A stretch of 64,000 nucleotides of DNA, taken from Chryseobacterium defluvii. Its GTDB lineage: Bacteria > Bacteroidota > Bacteroidia > Flavobacteriales > Weeksellaceae. Each line of letters starts with the position of its first letter. The stretch's first letter is position 1. Shown piece by piece: positions 42,257 to 50,047 of the stretch. Location of the stretch: the NCBI RefSeq assembly GCF_014204415.1, contig NZ_JACHLE010000001.1, forward strand, positions 1,364,001 to 1,428,000, in the 5' to 3' direction. The position numbers were made by a program, and so were the translations under genes. Under the pieces are notes generated by a model. It searched no databases. It was not told the origin of the DNA and saw nothing but the letters and a program-made list of their open reading frames with translations.

Positions 42257-43243
42257 ATGAAAACTTTAATTTTACCTTTATTATTTTTATTAACATTCTT
42301 TATATCCTGCAGAGATAATGATATTGCTGAAACCTTAGAGAAACAGGTTGCTTCTTATGACGTATATGTTTCAGGTAAAGAAAGTGGCCAGTTATGTTAT
42401 TGGAAGAACGGAATAAAGCATAACATAGCAAATAATTCAATAGACCATGTCCCATCAAAGATATATATATCCGGAAATGACGTTTACATTAAAGGAAGAT
42501 ACGGCTATTGGAAAAACGGAAACTATACTACTTATTATCAGGCTGCGGGCCTTACCAATCAGTCGGTAATTGATATTTTTGATTTTTATGTAAAAAATGG
42601 AAACATTTACTTTGTAGGCTATACATGGGTATTTAACAGTTCAGTAGCCGATAAATATGAATTTTGCTATTGGAAAAACGGAGTTAAAACATTATTATTC
42701 AAAGATATATCAACCTATAACGACATATGCACAATAACGGAATTTAATTCAGATGTTTATGTAGGCGCTGTAAAAAAAGAAAATGGCATCTATGAAAGTG
42801 GCTATTTTAAAAACACAACTTTTTATCCTTTGTTTAGCTCTCCAACGTCCGGGCCTCAAAGCACCAATGTAGTTTCCAACAATGACAACATCTACTTTTC
42901 CACACTCCTGTTTTACAAAAATTTACAAACCGGCAATCAGGTAAATATACCGCCATTACCTAGCGGATATCATAGCAGCAATATTCCTGCACTGGATCAA
43001 AATGACCTTTATAATAATGGCAGTCAGGATTATTATTACAAAAACGGAAATTTAATTTCCTCTCCCAATTTTTCAAAACCAATCATTAAAGATTTGAAAG
43101 TAATGGATCAAAATGTATACATGATCAGAACCGATCCAAATGATACTGAATTTAAAGTATATATTAATAATGTAGAAACGCAAACCATTCAAAATGTAAA
43201 TTTTGGATCAGGTTTTAATAATATTACTGTTGTAAAACATTAA
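42257..43243 (+). CDS. Lipoprotein with YWKNG-type repeats (possible beta-propeller)
   Basis: This 328-residue protein has a signal peptide with lipobox FFISC (Cys near residue 17). The mature part is built from repeated units of about 40-55 residues: a VY(V/I) or IYF strand, then (C)YWKNG with a short strand. Examples are LCYWKNGIKHNI, GYWKNGNYT, FCYWKNGVKTLL, GYFKNTTFYPL and YYYKNGNLIS. Such units suggest a beta-propeller or solenoid. Function unknown. It opens a three-gene cassette with the sigma factor 2 bp downstream. Confidence 0.72.
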   Translation: MKTLILPLLFLLTFFISCRDNDIAETLEKQVASYDVYVSGKESGQLCYWKNGIKHNIANNSIDHVPSKIYISGNDVYIKGRYGYWKNGNYTTYYQAAGLTNQSVIDIFDFYVKNGNIYFVGYTWVFNSSVADKYEFCYWKNGVKTLLFKDISTYNDICTITEFNSDVYVGAVKKENGIYESGYFKNTTFYPLFSSPTSGPQSTNVVSNNDNIYFSTLLFYKNLQTGNQVNIPPLPSGYHSSNIPALDQNDLYNNGSQDYYYKNGNLISSPNFSKPIIKDLKVMDQNVYMIRTDPNDTEFKVYINNVETQTIQNVNFGSGFNNITVVKH

Positions 43244-43245
43244 AT

Positions 43246-44340
43246 ATGCCTAAGCAGCACAACTGGCAAAAAATCTATCAGGAATATTCCCCAAAACTTT
43301 TGGGGATCTGCCGCAGGTATATACATGATATATATGCTGCAGAAGATATTATTCAGGAAAGCTTTATTACGGCAATACAAAATAACCACCAGCTCAGGGA
43401 AGAGAAAATGCTGTTTGCATGGCTTAAAAAAATTGTAGTCAATAATGCTTTACAACACCGGCGGAAAGCCAGTAAGGAAGTTTTTATCATTACCGAACCC
43501 TTAGAAATCCCAGATACCTTTTCAGAGATGAGCCATTATTCTGCGTCAGAAGAGAAAAAACACATTTTAGCATATGATTTTACACGGGAAGAGCTCTTAT
43601 CATCTATTGACAGCCTGCCTTCCCATCACAGATCCGTTTTCAATTTATATTATATTGAAAACTATTCTCATGCGGAAATTTCCAGTCTTTTGGAGATTTC
43701 CGTTAATACCTCCAAATCGCATTTATTAAGGGCAAAAAAATCTATTCAGAACTATCTCATTAATACGGTCAGAAACCAAAATATCCCGAAAAGCAGAAAA
43801 AAAACCACACAGATCCTTATTTTGTTTGGATTGGGCGGCTTATTATGGGCACAGGCCTTTAAAAGCAAGTTTTCCGATTTTACAATATCTCCTTCAAAAG
43901 TTTTTGACATCCCTGAAAACCCTGAATTTAAAGCCTTAGCTTTAGGAACAGATCAAAATCTAAAAAAGAAATTAACAATCAGTGCTACCCTTCTGGTCAT
44001 TATTTTGAGTTCCATATTTTTATTGAAACCTGCAAAATCATTTCCGCCGAAACATACATACACTGCTCATCCGGCTTCCAAAACAAACAAAGAAAAGACT
44101 ATTGCTCAAGCAGCAGCCCTAAAAACTGCAACCAGCCAACCCGTCGTTTTTGCTAAAAATTCGGGATATTCGGATTCTAAAGAAGGCAGCCTAAAAGAAA
44201 ATTTACCTTCAAAAGAAGATGTAACTGCTCTTCAACAAAGATCAAAAAAAACAATTATCAAAGACTCTCCCGACATCCCCAAAAAGGTAATTGTCGTAAA
44301 AAAAATCATCCAGAAAGATACTATATTTATAGAAAGATAA
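43246..44340 (+). CDS. ECF-type sigma factor with hydrophobic segments and long C-terminal tail
   Basis: This 364-residue protein is about twice the size of a normal ECF sigma factor. Region 2 is at about residues 10-75 (YSPKLLGICRRYIHD, AEDIIQESFITAI) and region 4 at about 115-172 (LPSHHRSVFNLYYIENYSHAEISSLLEISVNTSKSHLLRAKK). Two hydrophobic stretches follow (about 188-204 and 243-260), then a tail of about 100 residues rich in Lys, Thr and Ser that ends KKIIQKDTIFIER. A membrane-anchored sigma factor with a sensory or anti-sigma-like tail is inferred. Which side of the membrane the tail faces is unclear. Confidence 0.85.
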   Translation: MPKQHNWQKIYQEYSPKLLGICRRYIHDIYAAEDIIQESFITAIQNNHQLREEKMLFAWLKKIVVNNALQHRRKASKEVFIITEPLEIPDTFSEMSHYSASEEKKHILAYDFTREELLSSIDSLPSHHRSVFNLYYIENYSHAEISSLLEISVNTSKSHLLRAKKSIQNYLINTVRNQNIPKSRKKTTQILILFGLGGLLWAQAFKSKFSDFTISPSKVFDIPENPEFKALALGTDQNLKKKLTISATLLVIILSSIFLLKPAKSFPPKHTYTAHPASKTNKEKTIAQAAALKTATSQPVVFAKNSGYSDSKEGSLKENLPSKEDVTALQQRSKKTIIKDSPDIPKKVIVVKKIIQKDTIFIER

Positions 44341-44357
44341 AACTAACTTCCACAACC

Positions 44358-45245
44358 ATGTTCCTCAGAAAGCTGCTTTCCTTTTTCACAATTATTTTAT
44401 TACATTTCTCAAATGCACAAAAACCAAAAACCGACACCGTCTACGTTTATGAAAAGGTGATAGTCTATGACACAGTTTATTTAGAAAAATCTCTAAAATT
44501 AAAGCCTGGCACAGTTTCTTTTTCCCATTTAAACATACAGGAAAAAGAAATCAGGAATATCGTCAGAGAAAATATTGCAGAAAATAAAACAAATTCCAAT
44601 CGGCAAAATCAGTCGGCAACAAGCTTCCAATACGGCATTGAAACCGGAGCCGGGCTGAAAAAGAGCAGTTGGGCAAAAGAACTTTCAGATCAAAAACAGC
44701 AGTTTGGAGAAAATATCGGGGCCTGGGTGTCAAAAAATATTTTTGCTTCACCCTTATCAGTAATGCTATCAGCCAATGTTTATTACTGGAATTCCACCTT
44801 TGATCTGGACGCCAATAAAGAAGATACTTTTCTGAACGGATTTTACTTCAGCAAAGACCATCAGCCATTATTATTTCAGAAATTCAATAACAAGCATTTC
44901 GAGTACGCCCTTCAGCTGAAATTACTCTATGAATGGAAGAATATCCGTCCTTTCGTTGGTTTTCTGGCAAATAAGAATATCTATAAGATGCAGTTTCTGG
45001 TTCCGGAAAATGATGTTCTGAACAAATTGGATGACTTCAAGACCCATCAGATCAATTTTGGATTCTCTCTCGGGCTTCAATACCGCTTTTTCAAACGGTT
45101 TCTGCTGTCTTTTGATTACCAGTATTGTAAAATGAAGAATGTCTCATTAAAAAATCCATCGTTTGATTTTGACATCTTTGAGACTAATAATACCTTTGCT
45201 GAAAGAAAAACCAACTTAGGAATATCTTATATTATTTCTAAATAA
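44358..45245 (+). CDS. Hypothetical outer-membrane beta-barrel-like protein
   Basis: This 295-residue protein has a signal peptide (residues 1 to about 20, LHFSNAQ). An N-terminal segment DTVYVYEKVIVYDTVYLEK resembles the C-terminal end of the preceding sigma factor. The C-terminal region of alternating strands (VSKNIFASPLSVMLSANVYYW, FRPFVGFLANKNIY, INFGFSLGLQYRFF, KTNLGISYIISK) fits a small outer-membrane barrel. It lies 17 bp downstream of the sigma gene and belongs to the same cassette. Confidence 0.72.
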   Translation: MFLRKLLSFFTIILLHFSNAQKPKTDTVYVYEKVIVYDTVYLEKSLKLKPGTVSFSHLNIQEKEIRNIVRENIAENKTNSNRQNQSATSFQYGIETGAGLKKSSWAKELSDQKQQFGENIGAWVSKNIFASPLSVMLSANVYYWNSTFDLDANKEDTFLNGFYFSKDHQPLLFQKFNNKHFEYALQLKLLYEWKNIRPFVGFLANKNIYKMQFLVPENDVLNKLDDFKTHQINFGFSLGLQYRFFKRFLLSFDYQYCKMKNVSLKNPSFDFDIFETNNTFAERKTNLGISYIISK

Positions 45246-45269
45246 TGTTTCCGAAAAAGCATCAAGTTA

Positions 45270-46238
45270 ATGATTTACTTCAAGTTGCCATTCAACGAAA
45301 AACTGTACACTACAGACAATGATCCTGTTAAAAGTTCTGTAAGCTTTCATTCTTTTGACGGCTTCATACAACAAAATTTCAACGGAAACTGCATTGAAGT
45401 AACCCCGGAAAGGTTTGAAAATATAAAACTTACAAATCTGTCCCTGTCAAAGGACAAAAGCCAATTTAATGCTGAAACCAAAGATGAATATTTGCATAAG
45501 TTAAACCATGTGATAGAATTCATCAAACAAAATAATCTCCCGAAGCTGGTCCTTTCCAGAAGAAAAATATTCCGGGATTTCAAAAACATTAACCTGAATG
45601 AAAGCTTCAAAAATCTTTGCAAATCTTATCCCAATGCATTCCGATATATTTTCATTAATGGAGAAAACTCATGGATAGGTGCTTTTTCAGAAGTTCTGGG
45701 AAAATTCAATAAAACGACCCATGAGTTTGAGACCATGAGCCTGGCAGGTACTTTACCGGTTCCGGAAAGCTGGTCTGAAAAAGAAATACAAGAGCAAAAG
45801 CCCGTATCATCCTATATCCGGGAAGTTCTTGAAAAATATGCCGGAAAAGTTAACATGTCCGAAACTTATGACCATATTTCCGGCTCTATAAAACATCTTC
45901 GGACAGATTTTAAAGTCAAAATTCGTCCGGAAGACCTGGAATCCATTATTAAAGAACTACATCCTACTCCGGCTGTATGCGGTATTCCGAAGGACTTTTG
46001 CATAGAAAGTATCCAAAGGTTTGAAAAATCCCCCCGTGAATTGTATGCGGGGTATATCAAAATTGAAACGGAAGAAACCGTTCAGTATTTTGTCAATCTG
46101 CGTTGTGCCAGATTATATCAGAACGCAGTTCATTTGTTCGTAGGAGGAGGCATTACAGCCCAAAGCGACCCTGAAAAAGAGTGGCGGGAAACCGAGCTGA
46201 AATCTGAAGCTGTATTGAAAAATCTGGTGATTTCTTAA
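45270..46238 (+). CDS. Isochorismate synthase / chorismate-binding enzyme (MenF/EntC-like)
   Basis: This 322-residue protein is shorter than typical MenF but keeps the chorismate-enzyme core: KLVLSRRKI near residue 92, TMSLAGTLPVPE near residue 151, the conserved ELHPTPAVCGIP near residue 229, and ELYAGYIKIE and VGGGITAQSDPEKEWRET at the end. It should interconvert chorismate and isochorismate for menaquinone synthesis. The hotdog thioesterase upstream is a probable pathway partner. menD and the other genes are not in the window. Confidence 0.9.
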   Translation: MIYFKLPFNEKLYTTDNDPVKSSVSFHSFDGFIQQNFNGNCIEVTPERFENIKLTNLSLSKDKSQFNAETKDEYLHKLNHVIEFIKQNNLPKLVLSRRKIFRDFKNINLNESFKNLCKSYPNAFRYIFINGENSWIGAFSEVLGKFNKTTHEFETMSLAGTLPVPESWSEKEIQEQKPVSSYIREVLEKYAGKVNMSETYDHISGSIKHLRTDFKVKIRPEDLESIIKELHPTPAVCGIPKDFCIESIQRFEKSPRELYAGYIKIETEETVQYFVNLRCARLYQNAVHLFVGGGITAQSDPEKEWRETELKSEAVLKNLVIS

Positions 46239-46355
46239 AACTATTGCTTTTACTTAAAACATATTTGTGTCCTATACCCAATAGTAGGAATGTCATACCA
46301 AGCACAAAACGACATTTTGCAAATGTAGTTCTCGAAGCATCTTAACTTTTATTTT

Positions 46356-46407
46356 TGTCATTCCCTAGGAATATAATAAAAGAGTTGAGATTCCTTCTGA
46401 GTGACAA
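46356..46407. repeat. GTCATTCC-family inverted repeat, degenerate copy
   Basis: The arms TTGTCATTCCCTAGGAAT and ATTCCTTCTGAGTGACAA are imperfect inverted repeats, and the interior contains GAGTTGAG. It is related to the perfect copy 60 bp downstream. Confidence 0.6.
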
Positions 46408-46465
46408 TGATAATGCTTATTTCATACTTAATGTAACTTTAATTACAATATTATATTCATGAGGA

Positions 46466-46534
46466 TTGTCATTCCGCAGGAATCTAACCGATCAATTTTT
46501 AAATGGTTTTGTTGAGATTCCTGCGGAATGACAA
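46466..46534. repeat. GTCATTCC-family inverted repeat, perfect copy
   Basis: Perfect 20-bp arms (46466-46485, TTGTCATTCCGCAGG..., and 46515-46534) flank a 29-bp centre. It could form a long hairpin. A related element occurs at 52961. Confidence 0.75.
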
Positions 46535-46562
46535 ACTTTTGCGCTAAAGATAGTCTTAAATA

Positions 46563-46590
46563 AACAAAAACCTCTTCCAAAGAAGAGGCT
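46563..46590 (-). terminator. Terminator of the MarC/small membrane protein unit
   Basis: The stem CCTCTTC / GAAGAGG with a 4-nt loop is followed on the minus strand by five T, 29 bp after the 46619 gene stop. Confidence 0.8.
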
Positions 46591-46618
46591 TATTTATCAG
46601 TAATTAATAGTCGGAAAA

Positions 46619-46813
46619 TTATTTCCTCACTCCTATTTTGCTCCAGGTATTCAGTACAAAAAGTAAAATAATACCAATAACAGCCGAGGCAATTGAAATG
46701 ACAGACTTGAAGTTATCTTCTGCCAATATCTCTGAGTTCCAGTCTATGGTATAAAAATTAACGGCAATAAAAATAACGAACAGTACTAAAAATACTTTAT
46801 AAAACTTCTGCAT
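46619..46813 (-). CDS. Small membrane protein
   Basis: This 64-residue protein has two hydrophobic segments (about residues 6-22 and 40-58) separated by a short acidic loop. It lies 5 bp after the marC stop on the same strand, so it is probably co-transcribed. Family not recognised. Confidence 0.65.
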   Translation of the reverse strand: MQKFYKVFLVLFVIFIAVNFYTIDWNSEILAEDNFKSVISIASAVIGIILLFVLNTWSKIGVRK

Positions 46814-46818
46814 GATTT

Positions 46819-47421
46819 TTAAAAATTAATAGAATTCTGCACCAACTGAGCAAAATTTGCGGTGAATAATTTAATTGAAATTGCCAAAAGGATGATCCCG
46901 AAAACCTTCTGCAGGATAGCCAGCGTAGCTTCCCCCATTTTCTTTTCTAACCAAGTAGCCGATTTCAACACCAAATATACGAAAATTGTATTGAGTATGA
47001 TGCCACAAATGATATTGACATCGTGAAATTCAGACCGGAGAGATAACGTGGTAGTCAAAGTTCCTGCACCGGCAACCAACGGAAAGGCAATAGGAACGAT
47101 GGATGCCGATTTTGCTTCCTTAGATTTATTGATCTCGATACCGAGGATCATCTCCAGAGCAATAATAAAAATTACAAATGCTCCGGCAATGGCAAAGGAA
47201 TTTACATCAACTCCAATAAATTTCAGGATCTTATTTCCTACGAAAAGGAAAACCATCATTAACAATCCCGCAGTAATCGACGCCTTCTTTGCTTCAATTT
47301 TTCCAAACTTCTGCTGTAAACTTACTATAATGGGAATGGAACCGATAATATCAATTACAGCAAAAAGTACCATAAAACAGGTGAGGATTTCCTTAAATGA
47401 AAAATGCTCAAAAATCTCCAT
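46819..47421 (-). CDS. MarC family integral membrane protein (UPF0056)
   Basis: This 200-residue protein has about six membrane segments and the MarC landmarks: FMVLFAVIDIIGSIPI near the N-terminus, IALEMILGIEI near residue 86 and IVPIAFPLVAGAGTLTTTLSL near residue 107. The family function is unknown; the E. coli name came from a withdrawn link to antibiotic resistance. A minus-strand TATTTTTG box lies just upstream, within 47440-47455. Confidence 0.92.
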   Translation of the reverse strand: MEIFEHFSFKEILTCFMVLFAVIDIIGSIPIIVSLQQKFGKIEAKKASITAGLLMMVFLFVGNKILKFIGVDVNSFAIAGAFVIFIIALEMILGIEINKSKEAKSASIVPIAFPLVAGAGTLTTTLSLRSEFHDVNIICGIILNTIFVYLVLKSATWLEKKMGEATLAILQKVFGIILLAISIKLFTANFAQLVQNSINF

Positions 47422-47465
47422 GTCTTTGTAATTAAAAATTTCGCAAAAATATGAAAAATAATTGA

Positions 47466-49211
47466 TTATTTGCTAATCTGAGAATACAAATTAACAACCG
47501 CCTTAAAAAGGTCTTCTATTCCTTCAGCCGATTTTACGGGAGCATACTTCTCTATCTGTATCCTTTGAGAAAGAGTCCTGTATTCTTCGGCAACTGATGA
47601 ACCTTTGTAATTCTCCAGAAACTTTCTGAAATCTTCAGACGAACTCTGATAATACTGTCCTCTTACTTCTGCATCCATTTCATCTACAGTTTCAAAGAAT
47701 TTATCATAATCATTATTATTTTTAAGATTATTCAAATAGGTAAAATAATCATTAATGTCTGTCTTCAGGCTTTCCCTTATTTCATTTTCGGTTTCTGCAA
47801 CGGAGCCTAAAGGTTTTGGAGCTATAGTTTCTTTAACCAAAAGACGTCGTCTCTTCTGCCAGGTCTTAAATAACAGATAAATAACGAACAGCCCCAGGAG
47901 AATACCAATATTTGTTAAAAGGATATTCCAGTGGAACTTGCTTTTCTCCTTAACCTTAAAGGAAGTGGTTTTCAGAACCGGCGTATCTACGGTCTCCAGA
48001 AAGTTATTGGTATATTCATTCACCCGTTCCGCCGTAGTCCTCGATTCCAGGATCTGCTCATGAGAAAGTGCATTCAGCGACAGGGTTTCCTGTCCCAGGT
48101 CCACATATTCCTTACTTTCAGGGTTGAAGAATGCAAACTGTTCTGTTTTAATGGAAATAAGCCCCTGCTTTTTCGGAATAACGACAAAGTTGGCAAGGAT
48201 TTCCCCTTTAATTCCTGTAGTTCCCGGAGCAACAGTAGACATTATTTTAGGGGCAAAAACTTCATAGTCAGGAGAGGACTCTATTTTTGGAAGTTCCATA
48301 TCCGAAAGGTTACCTTCTCCGGTAACTTTCACAACTACATTGATCGGTTTTTTTACCTCAACTTTTTCCTTGGAAGCATTATAAACACTTACATTAAAAT
48401 TTCCCACAGCATTTTTAAAGTATTCAGGAGAGCCTTCCGGAAGTTTTTTAACATTAAGCTTTACCTTGTTGGAAACAATCCTGTTCTTATTAGTATAGGA
48501 GTTCACAGAAGCAGATACTGCCGGTACTTCTACATATCCCGCTTCATTGGGGAATACCATGAACATGGCCAAAACCTGTGAAGCCATATTCCCATATCCC
48601 GAAGGATCGATCTCAGATTTCTGATAGTTGACAGAATGGACACTGATATTATCCTGCTCCGGAAGACGGATGTCTTTCACTTTTCTGAAATTGTCTATGT
48701 TTTTAGAGTATACCCTTAAAACAGCAATGGTAGGCTGATCCTGATATACTTCCCGGTCCTCAATCTCCATGTTCAGGTAAACATCATTGGATGTGTTACT
48801 GGCAACAGGTTTCCTCTCAACATCTTTAATCAAAATGTCGAAAGGCTCCGTTTTATAGATCCTGTTGTTGATGGTCACCAGAAAGGAACCTATTTTTATT
48901 TTTCCTTTTTGTTTGGGCTCCAGAGCAAGGCGTGTTACATACTGGGTAATCGCTGTATTGGTCTCCGGATCCATAAACCCGTTATTGAGCGATCCGCTCC
49001 CTATGATATTAAATTTGGAAAAATCCGGTGAACGAAGCGGGGTTTGCTGGGTATATTCGCTGCCAATGATTTCCAGCGCAATCGTCAGGTTGACAATATC
49101 TTTCCCGCTGTACTCATATTTATCCGGAGTTACGGTAATATTTACCTGGCCGTAAGAAATTACGGATATAAGAATAGATAATATGTAGGCCAGTCTGTAC
49201 TGCATCACCAA
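47466..49211 (-). CDS. batD: BatD family protein (aerotolerance operon)
   Basis: This 581-residue protein has a signal peptide (residues 1-21, VISYGQ), repeated beta-sandwich domains, the BatD-type region (FNVSVYNASKEKVEVKKPINVVVKVTGEGNLSDMELP) and a membrane segment near residue 430. A charged cytoplasmic tail follows. BatD is the last protein of the Bat operon and probably contacts BatA/B in the periplasm. Its start overlaps the BatC gene by 7 bp. Confidence 0.92.
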   Translation of the reverse strand: MVMQYRLAYILSILISVISYGQVNITVTPDKYEYSGKDIVNLTIALEIIGSEYTQQTPLRSPDFSKFNIIGSGSLNNGFMDPETNTAITQYVTRLALEPKQKGKIKIGSFLVTINNRIYKTEPFDILIKDVERKPVASNTSNDVYLNMEIEDREVYQDQPTIAVLRVYSKNIDNFRKVKDIRLPEQDNISVHSVNYQKSEIDPSGYGNMASQVLAMFMVFPNEAGYVEVPAVSASVNSYTNKNRIVSNKVKLNVKKLPEGSPEYFKNAVGNFNVSVYNASKEKVEVKKPINVVVKVTGEGNLSDMELPKIESSPDYEVFAPKIMSTVAPGTTGIKGEILANFVVIPKKQGLISIKTEQFAFFNPESKEYVDLGQETLSLNALSHEQILESRTTAERVNEYTNNFLETVDTPVLKTTSFKVKEKSKFHWNILLTNIGILLGLFVIYLLFKTWQKRRRLLVKETIAPKPLGSVAETENEIRESLKTDINDYFTYLNNLKNNNDYDKFFETVDEMDAEVRGQYYQSSSEDFRKFLENYKGSSVAEEYRTLSQRIQIEKYAPVKSAEGIEDLFKAVVNLYSQISK

Positions 49212-49951
49212 TCTTTCTCGTTGCTCTCAGGCATCGAATAAGAATTTTTATTTAAAATTCTTCTGGCGGTTTCTTTTTCTTTTTCGCTTACTTTATTTAA
49301 AATTGCGTTTTCAAGGTCTTTAGGCATTTTGCCTTCATTATTTTTATTCTGATCAGGATTATTTCCCTGGTCGCTTTCTCCTTTATTCTGCTGCCCGTTG
49401 CCCTGATCCTGTTTCTGATCTTTTTTGTCACCTTTCTGGTCATCTTTATTCTGATCATTTCCGCCACCGCCTTTTCCTGAGTTGTTTTGCTCGTTTTTCT
49501 TTTGCTGGTTTTCTTTTTCCTTCAGTTTGGCAATTTCATAGTTTTTTCTTGTTGCCTCATTGTAAGGATCCTGCTTCAGGGATTGCTTATAATAATCTGC
49601 AGCTTTTTCAGGCTGGTTCATCTGCATATAAGTGTTTCCCAGGTTATGAAGGGCCGCCGCTTTATCCGGAAGGGTCTGGGAAAATTTCTGTGCTTTCTCG
49701 AACTCCGCTTTGGCATCTTCATACTTTTTATTTTTATACAACGCATTTCCCAGATTATAATGTGCCGTAAAATCATTTCCGTTAGATTGTACCGCTTCCA
49801 TATACCTGGAAGATGCTCCATCATAGTCCTTACCATTAAATTTCTGATTGCCTTCATACACCAAAGTCCTGTAGTTTTTCTGACCATACAGGAAATGAGA
49901 AAATGAAAAAGCAATCATTAACGATAAAAATATGATTTTAGTATTCATCAT
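49205..49951 (-). CDS. batC: BatC-like tetratricopeptide repeat protein
   Basis: This protein of about 248 residues has a signal peptide (residues 1 to about 24), then three TPR units (YEGNQKFNGKDYDGASSRYMEAV, AHYNLGNALYKNKKYEDAKAEFEKA, ALHNLGNTYMQMNQPEKAADYYKQSL). A low-complexity tail of Gln, Asn, Lys, Gly and Asp covers about 150-215. ATG at 49951 is chosen; MNT at 49948 is the alternative. A minus-strand TAATTTTG box ends 3 nt before that start, so batC-batD may also have its own promoter inside the operon. Confidence 0.9.
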   Translation of the reverse strand: MMNTKIIFLSLMIAFSFSHFLYGQKNYRTLVYEGNQKFNGKDYDGASSRYMEAVQSNGNDFTAHYNLGNALYKNKKYEDAKAEFEKAQKFSQTLPDKAAALHNLGNTYMQMNQPEKAADYYKQSLKQDPYNEATRKNYEIAKLKEKENQQKKNEQNNSGKGGGGNDQNKDDQKGDKKDQKQDQGNGQQNKGESDQGNNPDQNKNNEGKMPKDLENAILNKVSEKEKETARRILNKNSYSMPESNEKDW

Positions 49952-49954
49952 GTG

Positions 49955-49962
49955 CAAAATTA
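49955..49962 (-). promoter_or_regulatory. Internal promoter -7 box before batC
   Basis: The minus-strand TAATTTTG ends 3 nt before ATG 49951. The batB-batC gap is 96 bp, the second longest inside the operon, which supports a second promoter. Confidence 0.45.
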
Positions 49963-50047
49963 TTCCTTTATATGTTAATAAACAGGCTTTTAATTGTTAA
50001 AATTCGGTTAAAGTACACTTTAAACCCCTTACTAATCATTAAAAAAA

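Larger units (their letters stand above)
46239..46618. other. Intergenic gap with two palindromic repeats
   Basis: This 380-bp stretch between convergent genes contains two GTCATTCC-type inverted repeats (46356-46407 and 46466-46534) and a minus-strand terminator (46563-46590). No coding frame is apparent. Confidence 0.65.

Noticed and set aside
47931-48581. 216-codon plus-strand open frame inside batD
   Set aside because: It is antisense to the conserved BatD gene and has no motif.
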